DNA of 64,000 nucleotides from Hybos culiciformis (lineage: Eukaryota; Arthropoda; Insecta; Diptera; Hybotidae): the NCBI GenBank assembly GCA_964007475.1, contig OZ023274.1:38805860-38869859 (forward strand). The letters are read 5' to 3'. The notes under the pieces were generated by a model that saw only the letters and a list, made by a program, of their open reading frames with translations, did no database searches and was not told the DNA's origin. Made by a program: the position numbers and the translations under genes. Of this stretch, positions 13,301 to 25,800 are shown one piece after another (position 1 is the stretch's first letter; every line of letters starts with the position of its first letter).

Positions 13301-14575
13301 ATTCCTGAAAGTTTAATAAAAGTAGTAGTCGACATTGCACATCGAGGTCATTTGGGAATAATTAAAACAAAACAATTACTTAGAACAAAAGTATGGTTTC
13401 CAAATATGCACAAAGTAGTAGAAAATCATGTAAAATGTTGTCCAATTTGTCAAGCAACTGTAGACCAACATAAACGAGATCCAATTCAAATTTGCGAATT
13501 AGCATCAAAACCATTTGAAAAACTTGCAGTTGATTTTGTTGGTCCGTTTCCAAATGGAAAATATTTGTTCATAATTGTTGACGATTATTCAAAATATCCT
13601 TTTATAGAGGAGATTGATTCAACAAATTTTATTTCAGTCAAAAAAATTCTTGTTAAATTGTTTTCTATTTTTGGTATTCCGAAATACATAAAATCTGACA
13701 ATGGTCCGCCTTTCAATGGTTATGAGTTTGAACAATTTTCTAAACAATGCAATTTTCAACATGTTAAAATTACTCCATATTGGCCAGAAGCTAATGGTCA
13801 AGCCGAGCGATGTGTTAAAACTATAAAAAAAACGTTGATATCAGCTGAAATTGAGAATAATAATTATTTAGCACAATTAAACATATTTCTCATGAATTTT
13901 CGTTCAACTCCTCAAGTATCAACTGGATTGTCTCCATACGAGCTAATGTTTAATCGGAAAATGAATAATTTTCTACCATCATTTGAAGAAGGAGAAGAAA
14001 ATAATAGTAAAGTTATTCAGAAAGATTTCGACTTAGAACTTAAATACAAGGAAAAGAATAAAGTATATGCTGACACAAAAAGAAACACCAAATATCATAA
14101 TTTTCAAATTGGAAATGAAGTTTTATACAAGCAAAGAAAGATGAATAAACTAACCCCACCATTTGATCCAAAACCATATACAATAACAAAAATTAATGGT
14201 TCTAAAATCTTTGCAAAACGAGATGGGAAAATAATAACCAGAAACTCATCATTTTTCAAAAGATTCAATAAACAATCAGTTAAAGATAACATTCCTTTTA
14301 CAAAATCTGCACGTGAAGTTTTTGATTGGTCGAATTTCTATTGTGATTTTGATAAGGATCAAAATGTCAATGATGAACTTGACAGTCAAAGCAATGATAA
14401 CGAAACGACTGATAATGAAGATGAAACTATTAGTAGTGATGACGGTTTTCGTGGTTTTAGTGATCAGAGTATAACATCAAGTAATGTAACACCAAGAAGC
14501 AATAGAGTAGAGTCAAATGTTAGATCCACAAGAAATGTTCGTCCTGCAAGATTAAATGATTATATTTTGGATTAA
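10361..14575 (+). CDS. Gag-Pol polyprotein of the Ty3/gypsy element
   Basis: A single 1404-residue frame holds gag and pol without a frameshift. Gag occupies about residues 1-310, with an N/Q-rich linker (about 215-260) and two zinc knuckles between C263 and C298; the second is canonical CX2CX4HX4C and the first is a longer variant. The aspartic protease active site is DSG at 352-354. Reverse transcriptase spans about 478-685, with catalytic D573 and SDD at 634-636 in place of the usual YxDD. RNase H follows, with D782 and D848 visible. Integrase has an HHCC zinc finger (H994/H997 to C1027/C1030) and a D1058, D1113, E1149 triad with the D-x35-E spacing of active enzymes. A GPY/F-like module lies near 1262-1300, followed by an acidic tail. 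No stop or frameshift interrupts it, and all key catalytic residues I could place are present, so the copy may be active. The ATG at 10361 follows a 126-nt leader and is the first one in this frame. Confidence 0.96.
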   Translation: MDNSKIPFFNYSDDTTNVGARWKKWLARFENFLIASDVNGPERKKALLLHYAGEEGFDIFHNLPDLTDEQNTKPAMVNNEQVQVALDVYETTVKKLEIHFYPKTNVEFEIFNFRQANQHKHETVNQFYARLLKLCENCDFPDRDREIKSQIIAKTTSCRLRDYAFQKKPTLSGLLEKAKTFELAAEHGSKMETTQNDHNELPSANFTSKNKRSNFRNNAKQQGNNQSKQQVRNNSSANQQNNNQQNSNQLNNNQQNNNQRKKCIFCGNNWHNNGLQNCPAKKSKCNGCGKTGHFIKVCMSKNGQAKQQSNTVEEENEIPSNSSFNCNKNFEVNTLPQASVIMNGISVNFTIDSGSTSTIISESILKEFKIKPILENTNIIIHAYNSKENLPIIGKFIAKLQYRNEVIFEEILVIKSNTARSLLSYNASKQLQLLKITCMIESNDTHKQNIKDKFPTIFGSIGKLKETEVHLFIDTEVPPIAQRFRRIPFHMRDKLEGELIRLERADIIERVKGPSPWVSPIVLVPKANNPEAIRMCVDMRAANRAIKRIRHVTPTLQDILVLLNGATIFSKIDLNDGYHQIVLDEESRVITAFATHCGVFRYKRLNFGINTAAEIFQDIVSQILVNIKNVINVSDDILVFGKNQQEHDEALQQVLERIKNNNLTVNGNKCVFNQSEIKFFGFIFSNEGLKPDPCKVAVFKEMTPPKNVSEVRSILGMLNFALPFLPDLASHTEHLRNLIRKNAEFIWSDKHAQSFEQLKQLMSNANKLAYYKLNNPTHVHADAGPKGLSAILSQIENNNRVIVSYASRTLSPTEQKYSQIEKEMLAAIWAIEHFHIYLYGTKFCLHTDHKPLVSIFKNPMSKTTARIERLLLRVQQYEFETVHEQGKTNPADYFSRHPIEQKNETDNVVRYVNFIINNFLPNALTFETIKIETSKDKILQILIKAISSQNWGNKEIKKYKTVKDEFSVVDGCILKSNKIVIPESLIKVVVDIAHRGHLGIIKTKQLLRTKVWFPNMHKVVENHVKCCPICQATVDQHKRDPIQICELASKPFEKLAVDFVGPFPNGKYLFIIVDDYSKYPFIEEIDSTNFISVKKILVKLFSIFGIPKYIKSDNGPPFNGYEFEQFSKQCNFQHVKITPYWPEANGQAERCVKTIKKTLISAEIENNNYLAQLNIFLMNFRSTPQVSTGLSPYELMFNRKMNNFLPSFEEGEENNSKVIQKDFDLELKYKEKNKVYADTKRNTKYHNFQIGNEVLYKQRKMNKLTPPFDPKPYTITKINGSKIFAKRDGKIITRNSSFFKRFNKQSVKDNIPFTKSAREVFDWSNFYCDFDKDQNVNDELDSQSNDNETTDNEDETISSDDGFRGFSDQSITSSNVTPRSNRVESNVRSTRNVRPARLNDYILD

Positions 14576-14630
14576 AATAAAAATCAGTTTTAATATATAT
14601 AAAAAAATTAATGTAATTAATTTTTATTTG

Positions 14631-14643
14631 AGAAAGGGAGAAA
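14631..14643 (+). other. Polypurine tract
   Basis: Thirteen uninterrupted purines (AGAAAGGGAGAAA) directly abut the 3' LTR. This is the expected site where plus-strand DNA synthesis is primed during reverse transcription. Confidence 0.9.
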
Positions 14644-14845
14644 TGTAGTATTGGAATGAAGTAGTAGAAAATGACGTTTGTGAGATGTGACATTTTGGAG
14701 TAAAATTATTATTAGTTGTTAGTTTTTGAACGAAGAATATCTAAATTTATTGAAGAACAATAAAATAAAATAACTAAATTAAAATAACCAAAGTGGCATT
14801 AATTATTGAGTTTTTCAGATCGATCTCCAACAACACAACACGACA
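14644..14845 (+). repeat. 3' LTR
   Basis: This is the second 202-bp long terminal repeat, matching the 5' copy except for one base near its start. Its AATAAA is at 14759-14764. It is followed immediately by the right copy of the CTACT duplication. Confidence 0.95.
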
Positions 14846-14850
14846 CTACT
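14846..14850. repeat. Target site duplication CTACT (right copy)
   Basis: It matches 10028-10032 exactly and closes the retrotransposon insertion. Confidence 0.9.
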
Positions 14851-17800
14851 GTGAAAAAAATAATAATAAATTTTCTAAAATTAATAAAATCCTATATAAT
14901 TTATTTTTGCAAATTTTATTTGCATTAATTAATGTGAAATAAGCAGATTTTCTAAAACGATTTCAATAAGTAAGTATCGAGAACGTAATTTTTTATTATC
15001 TTGAATGTAATAAAAATATAAGTATTTGAATTACCTCAATTTCTCATGACATAATTTATTACTAATAGCAGATACAGTGATTCAACAAAGTATTGAAACA
15101 AATCTATTTATGTCATATTTTTTAAATAGGTATATTGAAATGAAACTTTTAATCCAATTTCATGGTAAGTAAATAATTTGTAAAATTCATGAAATTCCAA
15201 TACTTTGTATTTGCTTTTTTATTTAATCTAACCCAAAAGATCCGAACTACTTATAAGTCGATTATACATAGTTTTTTGTTCATAGAATTCAATATATTTT
15301 TTTGCGAGAAATTAATTTTTTTTTACAAAAAAAAAATATGCAGCCTAACAATGGTATATTATGTTGATATGATAAATGATAACTATTTAACTAATCTAGA
15401 TTCTGTAATTTACCTTGAGAAATAATATTATTCCTGCTGTAAAAAGGTAAATGTTCTTTCAGCACGCAACATTACAATTATATTTTTTTTAAAAATATCA
15501 TTTTTGCTTTTTTATAATGGAAATGATAAAAAAAAAATTTGAACATTTCCTAGAAATGCGTAAAAAAGTTATATAGGTATGTAACTTATGTTGTAATCTC
15601 GGTTGTAATATTGATTAAATATTAACTAAATTCTACATTGTACCCAATTTATTAAGATAAGTTAACAAAAAAAAATTTTGTACCGATGATAGGAAAGCTA
15701 TATAAAATTGAACCGACGTAGTTAAATTAGTAGATTTATGAATTAAAATTTCTTTAATCTTTTATGGATTTTGCCCACAATTGATGAGAATTAAAATACT
15801 AGAATTTCGATGTACAAATATCCTGTAGGTATAATATTTTTTTTTTACTTATCGTAGAGTTGAGCTATGTAAAATTAAATCGATATAAATTATAAGATTT
15901 GGGAATTAAAATTTCTTTAATCTTTTATAAATCCATAAACGAAATGATTAATCACTTATATGTACCTTAAGGCCTTTCTACTTCTTACACTCAATTTGCA
16001 TGTTGGAATTAGAAAATTGATATAAAAAAGTAATAGTAAAATGTGATAAATCTTATTTTTATGATAAAAGAAAATTATTCCAAATTTTATTTTAAAATAA
16101 AATTTATAAAATTAACGTCGTGAGCCGGCCGGAGATTACATATAACATTTGTTATTATATTATATTAAAAATTTAAATGACAAAAAATTAAAAGAAATAA
16201 TACGTAACCTTCCACACACAAATGTTAGGTATATTTATTATTATGAAAAGTATACGTACTTATGTATAAATGATAAATTTGCATGATAAAAGATGCATTA
16301 AAGCCTATTATGTGACGAAATGACTTTAATACTTATATGGGATTAATAAACGTATATTGAACTTTCATACAACGTTTAAAATTAATGTTTTGGAAAGTTT
16401 ATTTAAAATGCTTCCCAAATTTTATTCTTATATTTAGGTGGTATGGTGGAGTCTCGGTAGTACCACAGGTTGCTACAAATTTTGAATATCATCACCGCTT
16501 GTTATATTCTTATACATTCCAGAGAAAAAATTTGAAATATGTAATATTACATTAGAAACGAATATGCTCTGAAGAGGAATTTTATCGGAGGAAGAGTTAA
16601 TATCTTATTATATGTATTGTAATTTTACTGATCAAACTGTCACTATCTATTTTTTTAGCATTAAAAAAACATTATTTAAAATAGACTCATTGAAATTGTT
16701 ATATCAGGATTTTGACAAAAGATTTTGGTTATTTATTAATTTTAATTGTAGATAATGATAAAATATATAGTTTTTTGATTTTCCTTTTTTCTTCCCATTT
16801 CAAAAAATTAAAATAGAACTCAAAGTGAATCACATATCTGGATATAAGATAAGAGATTAAATAAACTTGACAATTAAGTATAGTTAATAGGAATGAAGGT
16901 TTTACGATTTGAAACGAGTTATTAATTCGTTCATTCCAGCAATACCCACAAATTTTCTCCAATCATTTAAAGGTCATCTCAAATAATCTTTAGAAAAAAA
17001 AACAAAATGAATCTGTATATTGAAGTCCATTGACGATTTTGACTCAGTATAATAACGAATTGAATGATAATATCCAAATTTAAAAATTACTGAGAGTAGA
17101 GAATTATTTAGTCAACAGATGTCATATAAGTCTAAACATAAAGTCTAAATTCATATTCAAAACGTGATAATGTCAATTGACTTTAATATGTGTTTGTCCT
17201 CTAAAACATTTATTTTCAGAAATTTGACTTTAAGGCGCTAGTATAGTTTCGACATCATTGTGTCACAAGATCTAGTGACAGTAAAAGTGACATAAAGTTA
17301 TTCTTTATGCATCTTTCTAGGTGTTAAGCCTCTTAACGTCATCAAACAATTTAAAATTTAATATATTTTTCCAGAAAGTCTTAAAAAATATATGTATATA
17401 TTTTTACAATGAAAAAAAAAAAAACTTATTTTCTTTTCAAATACCTTATTTCCCATTTCAAAGCAAAAAATTTTTTAATTGATCAGATTTATTTTCTTTC
17501 TATGTTTTGGGAAAATGTTTAAACCGAGGTGTAAACTTAAAAACAATTTTTCTTTAATGATTTTTTATCAATTAAAAAATAATGGCTTCAGATATTTTAA
17601 CTTCTTCAAATCTATTATTATTATTTTTTTTTCCATAAATGGCTTATGATTAATATTTCAATTTTTTCTTTTCTCGTCATAAATATTTTTTTCTTCTTGC
17701 TTTTTTCATGTGATTTGAATGCAAATTTTTATGCGGTTATGCATATGAAAAAAAAAATCTTGTAAATAATCACCATAACATCAGATTAAATATTTCAATA

Positions 17801-20800
17801 AAAATGTTTTGGTGAAAATAATTTTAATTATTTAAATAATTTAAAAAAAAAATTACAATCTATTTTTTTGATTATTGTTTTTTTTTTTACCTATTTATAT
17901 ATAAAATTATAAAAATATAAGTAAGTAAGTACATAATATTCATACAATATAAGCATTTATTTACTGTTTGTAGACTCTGTCTATACTATTTAAAATATTT
18001 ACATAAGAAAATTTTTTAAAATAATATAGTTAATGATGCTTTTGAAATATTCATATAACTATTCACAATTCATGTATAGATATAATCATGTAGAAATAGT
18101 TACATAACTCTCTAATGAGCATTAAATATTTCATCGCTTCATATAGCATACATCGAATTCAAACTCCGATAAAATCTTATTTATCTTATCTAAAAAAAAA
18201 GTGATTAAAACTTCTACTTACTAAATTTATTTATACCTACTACTAAAAATTCAACCAATTAAATATTTTAGTAATGTTGATTAAAATTCAAGATTATTTA
18301 GAAACTGGAGCTTTATGTAATAAAGTAAATCAATGTTCATAGAGAAAATTGTAAATTATGATGAGTAATATTTTGAATAATTTTATAATGTAAGTTAGCA
18401 ATTAAATTTATATTTATTAGTTATTTAGAAAATATTAATAAATGTATGTTTTATGCATTTGTCACAAATATAAAAGTTATTTATAGTTTTAAAATGAGCG
18501 AAAACCAATTGATTCAAATAACGATAACGTTTTAACTATTTGCATAGAATTATTTATTTGTTTGAAATATGAATGTCAAACACTTGTCCAACAGATGTTA
18601 AATCGAAAAATAATTTATACAAAAAATTTGTTAAAAAAAATATAAAGTGTTAATAACAGATTTTCAACATATAAATCTGCTAATTATTATTCATTAAATT
18701 TTTTAAGAATATTTTAATAATAATTTTTTTTTAGAGTTCTTGAAATTTAGTGCTGCTGTTTAATAGTGAGTCTTTTTGAAATTAACCATAGAACTGAAAT
18801 AGGCACTATATATAAATATACATTCAGTTTAAATATAGAGAAAGTTCAAAAGTACTAAAATTAGGTAAACAAAATTGATATATTTATCGATTTTATCTGT
18901 AATTTATTCAACAAAAAATTGATGTTTATTTTTAAATAAAAAAATAAATTTAGTTTTTATGTGATTAATGACTGATAATATAGCATAAATTTGATGATTG
19001 TGAATACAAAATATATTGTAGATAAAGTATATTTATTTTAAATTCTACTTTTTTATTAAATCTTAACTACAATATATTCATACCCAAAAATGTATACGAA
19101 AAAATCATGATAAATATATATTTCAATATTATTTACTCAAATAAAACATATAATTTTTAGGTGACAATCGCCAAGCAATGAGAAATGAGGTGGTGACATT
19201 TTATCGAAATAACAATCAGTTGTTCAAGCACAAAACTATCATAACGAAATGTACGAAATAGATATACACGTTATTTATTTCTGATTTCAATTTTTTCCAC
19301 AACTTATGCCAAATATAATGTTAAAATATTTCAAATATATACTTGAGAATTTTTTTCAAACTTGTGATTGTTCCTGCTAAGCAAGCGTTTAATTCCCTTT
19401 TTTTTTCATCCATCATAAACCTTTGCACTTAAGTATTATTTTCTCTGCTGACTTTACATGCAGTGAAACTTTTTATGTATATTATGATTGCATATATGAC
19501 CACTCAATCTAAATTTCCAATGGCATCAGAAAACGGGCCCTAAGTTAATATTTATTTGTTTTATAAATCAAAACTTATTATAATATCAATAATAAAAAAA
19601 AAAAAAAGAACTACAATAAGCCAGGTAAAATATTAATAACCAATTTTAGAACCAACATAATAAAATATAAAATCAATTTAATGTTGTTCGAAAAATAATA
19701 TTTTTTATGTTTTTCTTTTTGTAGTCAAACGATATAGGTATACTATATATATACAAAAAAGGTTTATAAAGTAAGCGGAAATATTTGATAAAAGTGTGGT
19801 GTTAGTAATAAAAGGATTGTGGTTGGGATATTTGTATGTGCGGTCTAAGAAATTCATCAAATATTTATACTTGCTTACATAACTAAATACTTTAAATTCT
19901 GGTTTGTATTTTCTTAGAATTTTGATATCTTTTTTAAGGCAGAATTTTTTTTTTAAACGTTTCTGAATTAATTACATACAGTGAAACTGACTAGCCATTC
20001 TTTTAAACCTACTTATTTGGGATTTTCAAATTGAAGATATTTTAATTTGATTAGATTGGGTTAGATATAATCATAATTGCTACTCATAAAGTTTTATATT
20101 CAATTAAGTTTTTTGTTCCTAACTAATTGGAATTAATTATAATTATATGAAGAAAATTTGTTTATTTATTTAATAGGACTAATAACATTTATAGATTTTT
20201 TTTATGTTGACAAACACATTTTAAGATAATGTTCTAAAAAAGGAAAAGAATTTCTTTATAACGCTAGGTACACATTATTAATTTTTTTTGTAATCATCAT
20301 CTTTGAGGTGTTCAATTTACTATTATAGGTGCTGTGGTGCTGTAATAATGCTAAACTTTAATCAGCTTTTTTAATAACTCTTGTAAAATGATTTTTTTTT
20401 TCTTAAATATCAAAAATTTTCGAGAAAATTTTTTTAGTTACGTTAAATTAATTTTCTATTCTAATTGAAACCTTGAAAAAGTTATAAAAAAACTAAATTT
20501 CTTACTTAAAGAAAAATACTTGAGAAAAAATAAATTCAAAACCTGATATTAAATGAAATACAGAAATAAAAGTATATATGTATTGTATAAAATACTATTT
20601 ACACATATATAAATCCTATATATTAAGAATGACCAAAAACTCGAAATAACTTAAAAAAAAAATAACACAAAAAAAAAATTACAACATAAAACCCTGAAAA
20701 AGTGATTCATTTTGCAAAACATAAAAAATGCGATCATCTTCAGCCCCTTCAGCTTCTCTTATTTTTGTTTCTTTTTAATTGAGGAACTCTTGCTTTTTGA

Positions 20801-22839
20801 TCTAAATATACTACACATCCGCCAAAAAAAATTAAATGTATATATACAATTTATTTTTAAAGCATTTTGGCAAAGAAAATTTATTGTGATATTAAATGGT
20901 TTTATTTTTTTTTTAGTCGAAAGAAAAAAAAAAAGAAAAGTATCAAGGCACGAACTATTTTTTTTTTTTTTTTTTATGTTGGAAAAGGTCCACGAACTCA
21001 TTTTTTATAAAAATTTTAAATTTTTTTAAGTGTTGTTAAATTTATTTATTTTATATTTATTTTTTTATTTTTTTCGAAGAAAATAAGAACGATTATGATG
21101 ATGACCAAAAAGCATATATAATATGAATAGTTAAAAAATTAGTTTTGTGTACAAAAATATAATATTTTAGTGTCTATGTGATATATATTAAATATATATA
21201 TATATAGCTACTAACTATACATAATTTATTTCAAGTTTAAAATTCTTTTCAAATAATGATCATAAACCGCGAGATCGGTGGAGAAAACTGTGTACGATCT
21301 CCGTTGATAGACATGAGAAAAAAATTATTATATGTAGATGTTTTCAAAATTAACGAGCAGAAAAAAAAGCATGTATATTGTAGATTGTAGTATGAAGTTT
21401 TCAAAAATAATGAGCTCAGTATCTCACATCAATATTTTATGACAGATTAATAGGAACTAGTTGTCTTTAAAAAAATACTTAATATAATTCTTAATTGATA
21501 ATCTCATTATTTCAATTCGTTGTCCAACTCAAAATATGTTGATCTCATTCAATTATGGCTTTTTTATTGCTGAGTAAGTATCATACCATTATGACTTAAT
21601 CAATTCTGATCAAAAATGTATATTACATGCATTGACAGCTTTAATGCAACAGATTACCGGCTTGTAATGCAAAATAAATGAAAAAAGTTAAAAAATATAA
21701 AAAAAAAAGAAATACTTATTGACAAAATGAAATAACATCGTTGCGAAAACCGAAATTCCAACACAGTAGAATCAATAAATTGTGTTAATTTTGTGTTGAC
21801 AATTGTTAATTGATCCAAAAACTTTATGTTGACTTAAAAAGAAACTCTTTTTTCTTTGTTATTATAAGCCCTACATACAATTTATTGATAATTTTAGTTA
21901 TTAAACTAACTAAATTGAAACATTAAGTAAATATATACTTTTAATAAATTATCATTTCGAAAGTGCAAATTAAATTACAATTTTCAAATCAAATTACGAC
22001 GCGACGTTTCAAAAATTTAAAATGTCCAATAAAATATGATATTTCAAACTTATTTTGGCAAAGCATAAAAAAAAACAAAAATTCACATTGTTATATATAT
22101 ATTTTGCGAAACAAACATAGGTAGATATACCCACTACATATAGTCGGGATTTTTTGTTTATTATAAAAATTTATACTTTTTCACGCAAGCAAGCATAAAT
22201 TCATCGTGTATTGTAAGTATTGGAAATTTTTCGCAGATGCATCGTTATTGTTTTCCAAAATATTTGACAGACGCACATGTATAATATATTCACTTTTTTT
22301 TATGGTATGTATAAATTTTTTACAGACATAACTATAAATACACTGAATCTCGTACTGAATATACCTTTTTATGTTTATGTAGATCTGTCAACGAAAAAAA
22401 AACAAAAAAAAACATCTGCTTATTTGTTTTTTGGTTTTCGCTTTATGTAAATTAGGTTTTTACTGGTGAATTTACATAAATTGTGGTGGAATATCATTGT
22501 TAAATTTTTTTGATCTGTGATTGTTGCATTATTGAAAAAGGATATTAGGTAATAAGATTGAGAACCCATAATAACAAGTTAAACCACAGATATAAAACCA
22601 CTAGAACATGATGGCCGATAATATTTATTGCATTGCGTTGAAGAACGAAAAAAATCGACTAACTGTAAAATAAATGCAGAAAAACAATTGCTCATTATTG
22701 TAGACATTATTTTTAGACTAAATGTCTGAAAAGAACTCTATATAGGAATCAAGTACTTTTTTAAAGCTTAAAATTCGTTCGATTGTGATTACACGAAGCT
22801 TTTTGTGTTGTATATAAATAAAGCTGAGTAATTATTAAT

Positions 22840-22880
22840 AAAAATAAAATAAATAAATAAAATAAATAAAAATAAATAAT
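22840..22880. repeat. AAAT/AAATA-type simple repeat
   Basis: An interrupted run of AAAT and AAAAT units is followed by a poly-T stretch. It may be a bare simple repeat or the tail of an unrecognisable retroelement. Confidence 0.7.
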
Positions 22881-25800
22881 TTTTTTTTTATCAGTACACC
22901 TACCTTTTGCTTTTATAAATAAAATTTAATCCAAAATAGATTTTAGATAAGAAAATAAAATTTATTAATTTAATAAATTGTTGAAAATTTTTTTTTTTCA
23001 TTAATTTTTACACACGAAAAATAATTCTTGAATATTTTTGGAGAAAAATTTTTTTTTTTTTTTTGAAAGTTTTCAATATTTTTAATAACTTTTTTTTTCA
23101 ATATAAATTTTTATATTTGTAATTTTTAATTCAATTAAAAATCACAAAATAATTTTCTAAAATGCATTTGTAAAAAATAGTTTGTTTTGAAAATATATAA
23201 TTTTTTTTATTTATTTTAATTTTTTTTTTTTTTTTAATTCGTAGGGTCCAAAAAGCAAACAACAAAAAATTATTTCCAATTTGAAAATTTTTTCCCCCTT
23301 GTTTTTTTTTTTTTTTTGTATAAAATAAAAATAATTTCTAAAATGCAAACACTCGTTTTTATTTTTGTTTACTTTTTTTTTCTTTTCTACTGACAAAATG
23401 CAATAAGAGGTTTTTTTTTTTTAATTCACTATGAATGAATTTAATGAAAAATTGAAATTATATTTTGACAGACATAGGGATAATGTGAAATTGTTTAAAT
23501 GTGTGTGTCTTTTTTTTTAGTTTTTTTTACTATTTTTCTTTTAGTTTCTTTTTAAGATAGAATTTTATGTTTTGATTTTGTTTCTTTATGTTTTTATTTT
23601 TTTAAGTTAAAAATAAGTCAGATTTTTTCTTTTTTTTTTAATAATTTTTAAAGAATTTTCATTTGAATTTTTAAATGCACCATATGCGGGTTTATTTATT
23701 TTTGTGATTTTTTTTTTACAAACTTTTATTTTGTTTACAAAATTTACGTATACAAAAATTTTTTGTTCGAATTATCATAAACTACAAAAATAAAAAAATT
23801 TAGCGTTAAAACTTAAAATTCATATGAAAATTTTTCTTTATTAAATTAGAAAATTAAAAATAATTTTAATGAAATTTAAAAAAATTTTTATGACTTCTAA
23901 AAGGAGAAAAATTGGATATTTCATTTAGTGACTTGTAAGTTAGTGTGAAGCTTTGAATTAAAACTATTTTTGTTTTTGACAATTCCGAGATCAAAGATTT
24001 TATAAAACAAAGAATTAACTTTAAATATTGTTAGAAAAAACAAACAAACAAGTTGAATATAAAAAAAGAACAGCAAAAACATCAACGAGAAAATAAAAAT
24101 AAATGAAATGTTTTGTTTTATGGTTAACAATTAAATTTAATTAAATTTAATTATAATCAAAAGACACGCTGAAATTATCGTTTTTTTCTAGTTAGATTGA
24201 TATCGTATTTGTTCAAGCAATAAAAAAAAAAAATTAAATAAAAAAAATTACAAAGAAAACAGCTGCTGCATCAAACAGTTCAACATACAATAAAAAAAAA
24301 GATAAACTTTTGATCACTCAATTATTGTCAAAAAGAACAAAATAAATATTTTATAATATTATTGTTTCTTTTTTTTTTATTTAACTTGCAATTTTTTTTA
24401 AGGCAATTTTGCTATTTCTATAAGTTTTTGTTTACTTTTCCCGAAAAAAAGAATATATTAAAAATAAAATGATTTATTTAAGGCCACGATTTTATATCTT
24501 TTTTGTTTGTACAATGAAAAACGGATTTATAAAATAAATTTGATAAAAATTTTTTATTAAGGCAATTTTTTAAGCGTTTTGATATGTATTTTTTTTTTAA
24601 TTTTATTTTATTTTTTCTTATTTTTCAAAGATAAAAATATAAATTTATTTTTATAGCCGCGTTTAACGTTTATTCCATTTTACAGCTCACGAGAAACTAA
24701 TATTATTTCTTTTCCCCATTTCGCTTTATTTTTGGTCTTTTCGCGTTTTATATTTGTTTTTTTTTTTTTTTTTAATAAAATTATTTTGTAGAGTTTTTCA
24801 TTTTTCTCATTGGGAAAAAAATTAATTATTATTGTTGTTGAGTCTATGTCTGAGTGTGACGTACGTTATTATGGTTAAGCAAAAAGATACAATTTTATTT
24901 TATTTGGAGTAAAAATTCCCAATTTTATACTTTCACTCAAGAGAAAAATTTTATTATGATTTGAATGAGTTGAAAAATTTGTTGCATCGGTTTTGTATCT
25001 AATGTTTTAATAACAAAAAAAAAAAAAAATACTTTATAAAGATACTTACTATATTAGGTGAACGAGTATTGATATTGAATGATATGATTGTATACTTTAA
25101 GATAGTGTTTTATTTCGATACTCGAAAATGTTAATGATTTTTTAATAATATATTAATTAAAATGTGATTAAAATAATATAAAAGTTTGTTGATTCTATTT
25201 AAAATTCAAATATAGTTTAAATTATAAAATATAAAATAAGGCTCTTAACCACAATAATTTGTTGAATTAAAATATTACGTATAAAATCTCGAATAGATTA
25301 CTCACAAAGTCACAATAAATCATAACGTACTAGCAAATAATCTCTTTTTTCTTAATATTACTCACTGCGAATTCGCATTAAAACAATGCTTGATAACAAT
25401 GATAACTAAATAGTATAAAATAATTAATTTAGAAGACTTTTTAATGCATCATTATAAACTAAATGTCAAAGAAAAAGGGTTCGTTAAAACATACATTAGG
25501 AAATAAATATGTTTGTTATTGACATCTGTATTAACTATGTCCTATTGTTAAGAATTCAAATAATTTTTACATATCTAAACAAGTCTTCGTTTTACTTTCC
25601 CTCAATAATAGAAATCACAGAATCCTAAATATAAAGTATCATCTTTAAGGACTCTTCTAAGCTACACAAGTTGTCTCTTTGCAGTTATAGATTTCGTTTT
25701 TTTAAAAATAATTTCTTTGTGGACAACTTTTTCAAAAATACTACATACATACTTTAAAATGTCTTTATTTCCCACTGTGCAAGCGCTAGTGTTTAGTTTC

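Larger units (their letters stand above)
10033..14845 (+). mobile_element. Complete Ty3/gypsy LTR retrotransposon, mag-like, 4813 bp
   Basis: All structural parts are present in the right order: 202-bp LTRs (10033-10234 and 14644-14845), a primer-binding site directly after the 5' LTR, one uninterrupted gag-pol frame (10361-14575), a polypurine tract just before the 3' LTR, and a 5-bp target duplication CTACT (10028-10032 and 14846-14850). The LTRs begin TGTAG and end GACA. By eye they differ at one position only (GAAGTACTAG in the 5' copy, GAAGTAGTAG in the 3' copy). LTRs are identical when an element inserts, so one difference in 202 means a recent insertion. There is no third (env-like) frame. 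The gag-pol fusion, the SDD form of the RT catalytic motif and the gag style fit the mag group of Ty3/gypsy elements; that clade call is from memory of the family, not from a search. Confidence 0.96.

Noticed and set aside
12379..13335. Minus-strand frames inside the retrotransposon
   Set aside because: They are antisense shadows of the gag-pol reading frame.
16440..16500. Patch GTGGAGTCTCGGTAGTACC... considered as a tRNA or exon
   Set aside because: No cloverleaf pairing or conserved tRNA boxes could be placed, and frames are closed on both strands within a few codons.
20712..21029. 105-codon plus-strand frame and its antisense partner
   Set aside because: Both are made of poly-T and poly-A runs translating to Phe and Lys tracts; no motif or splice context.
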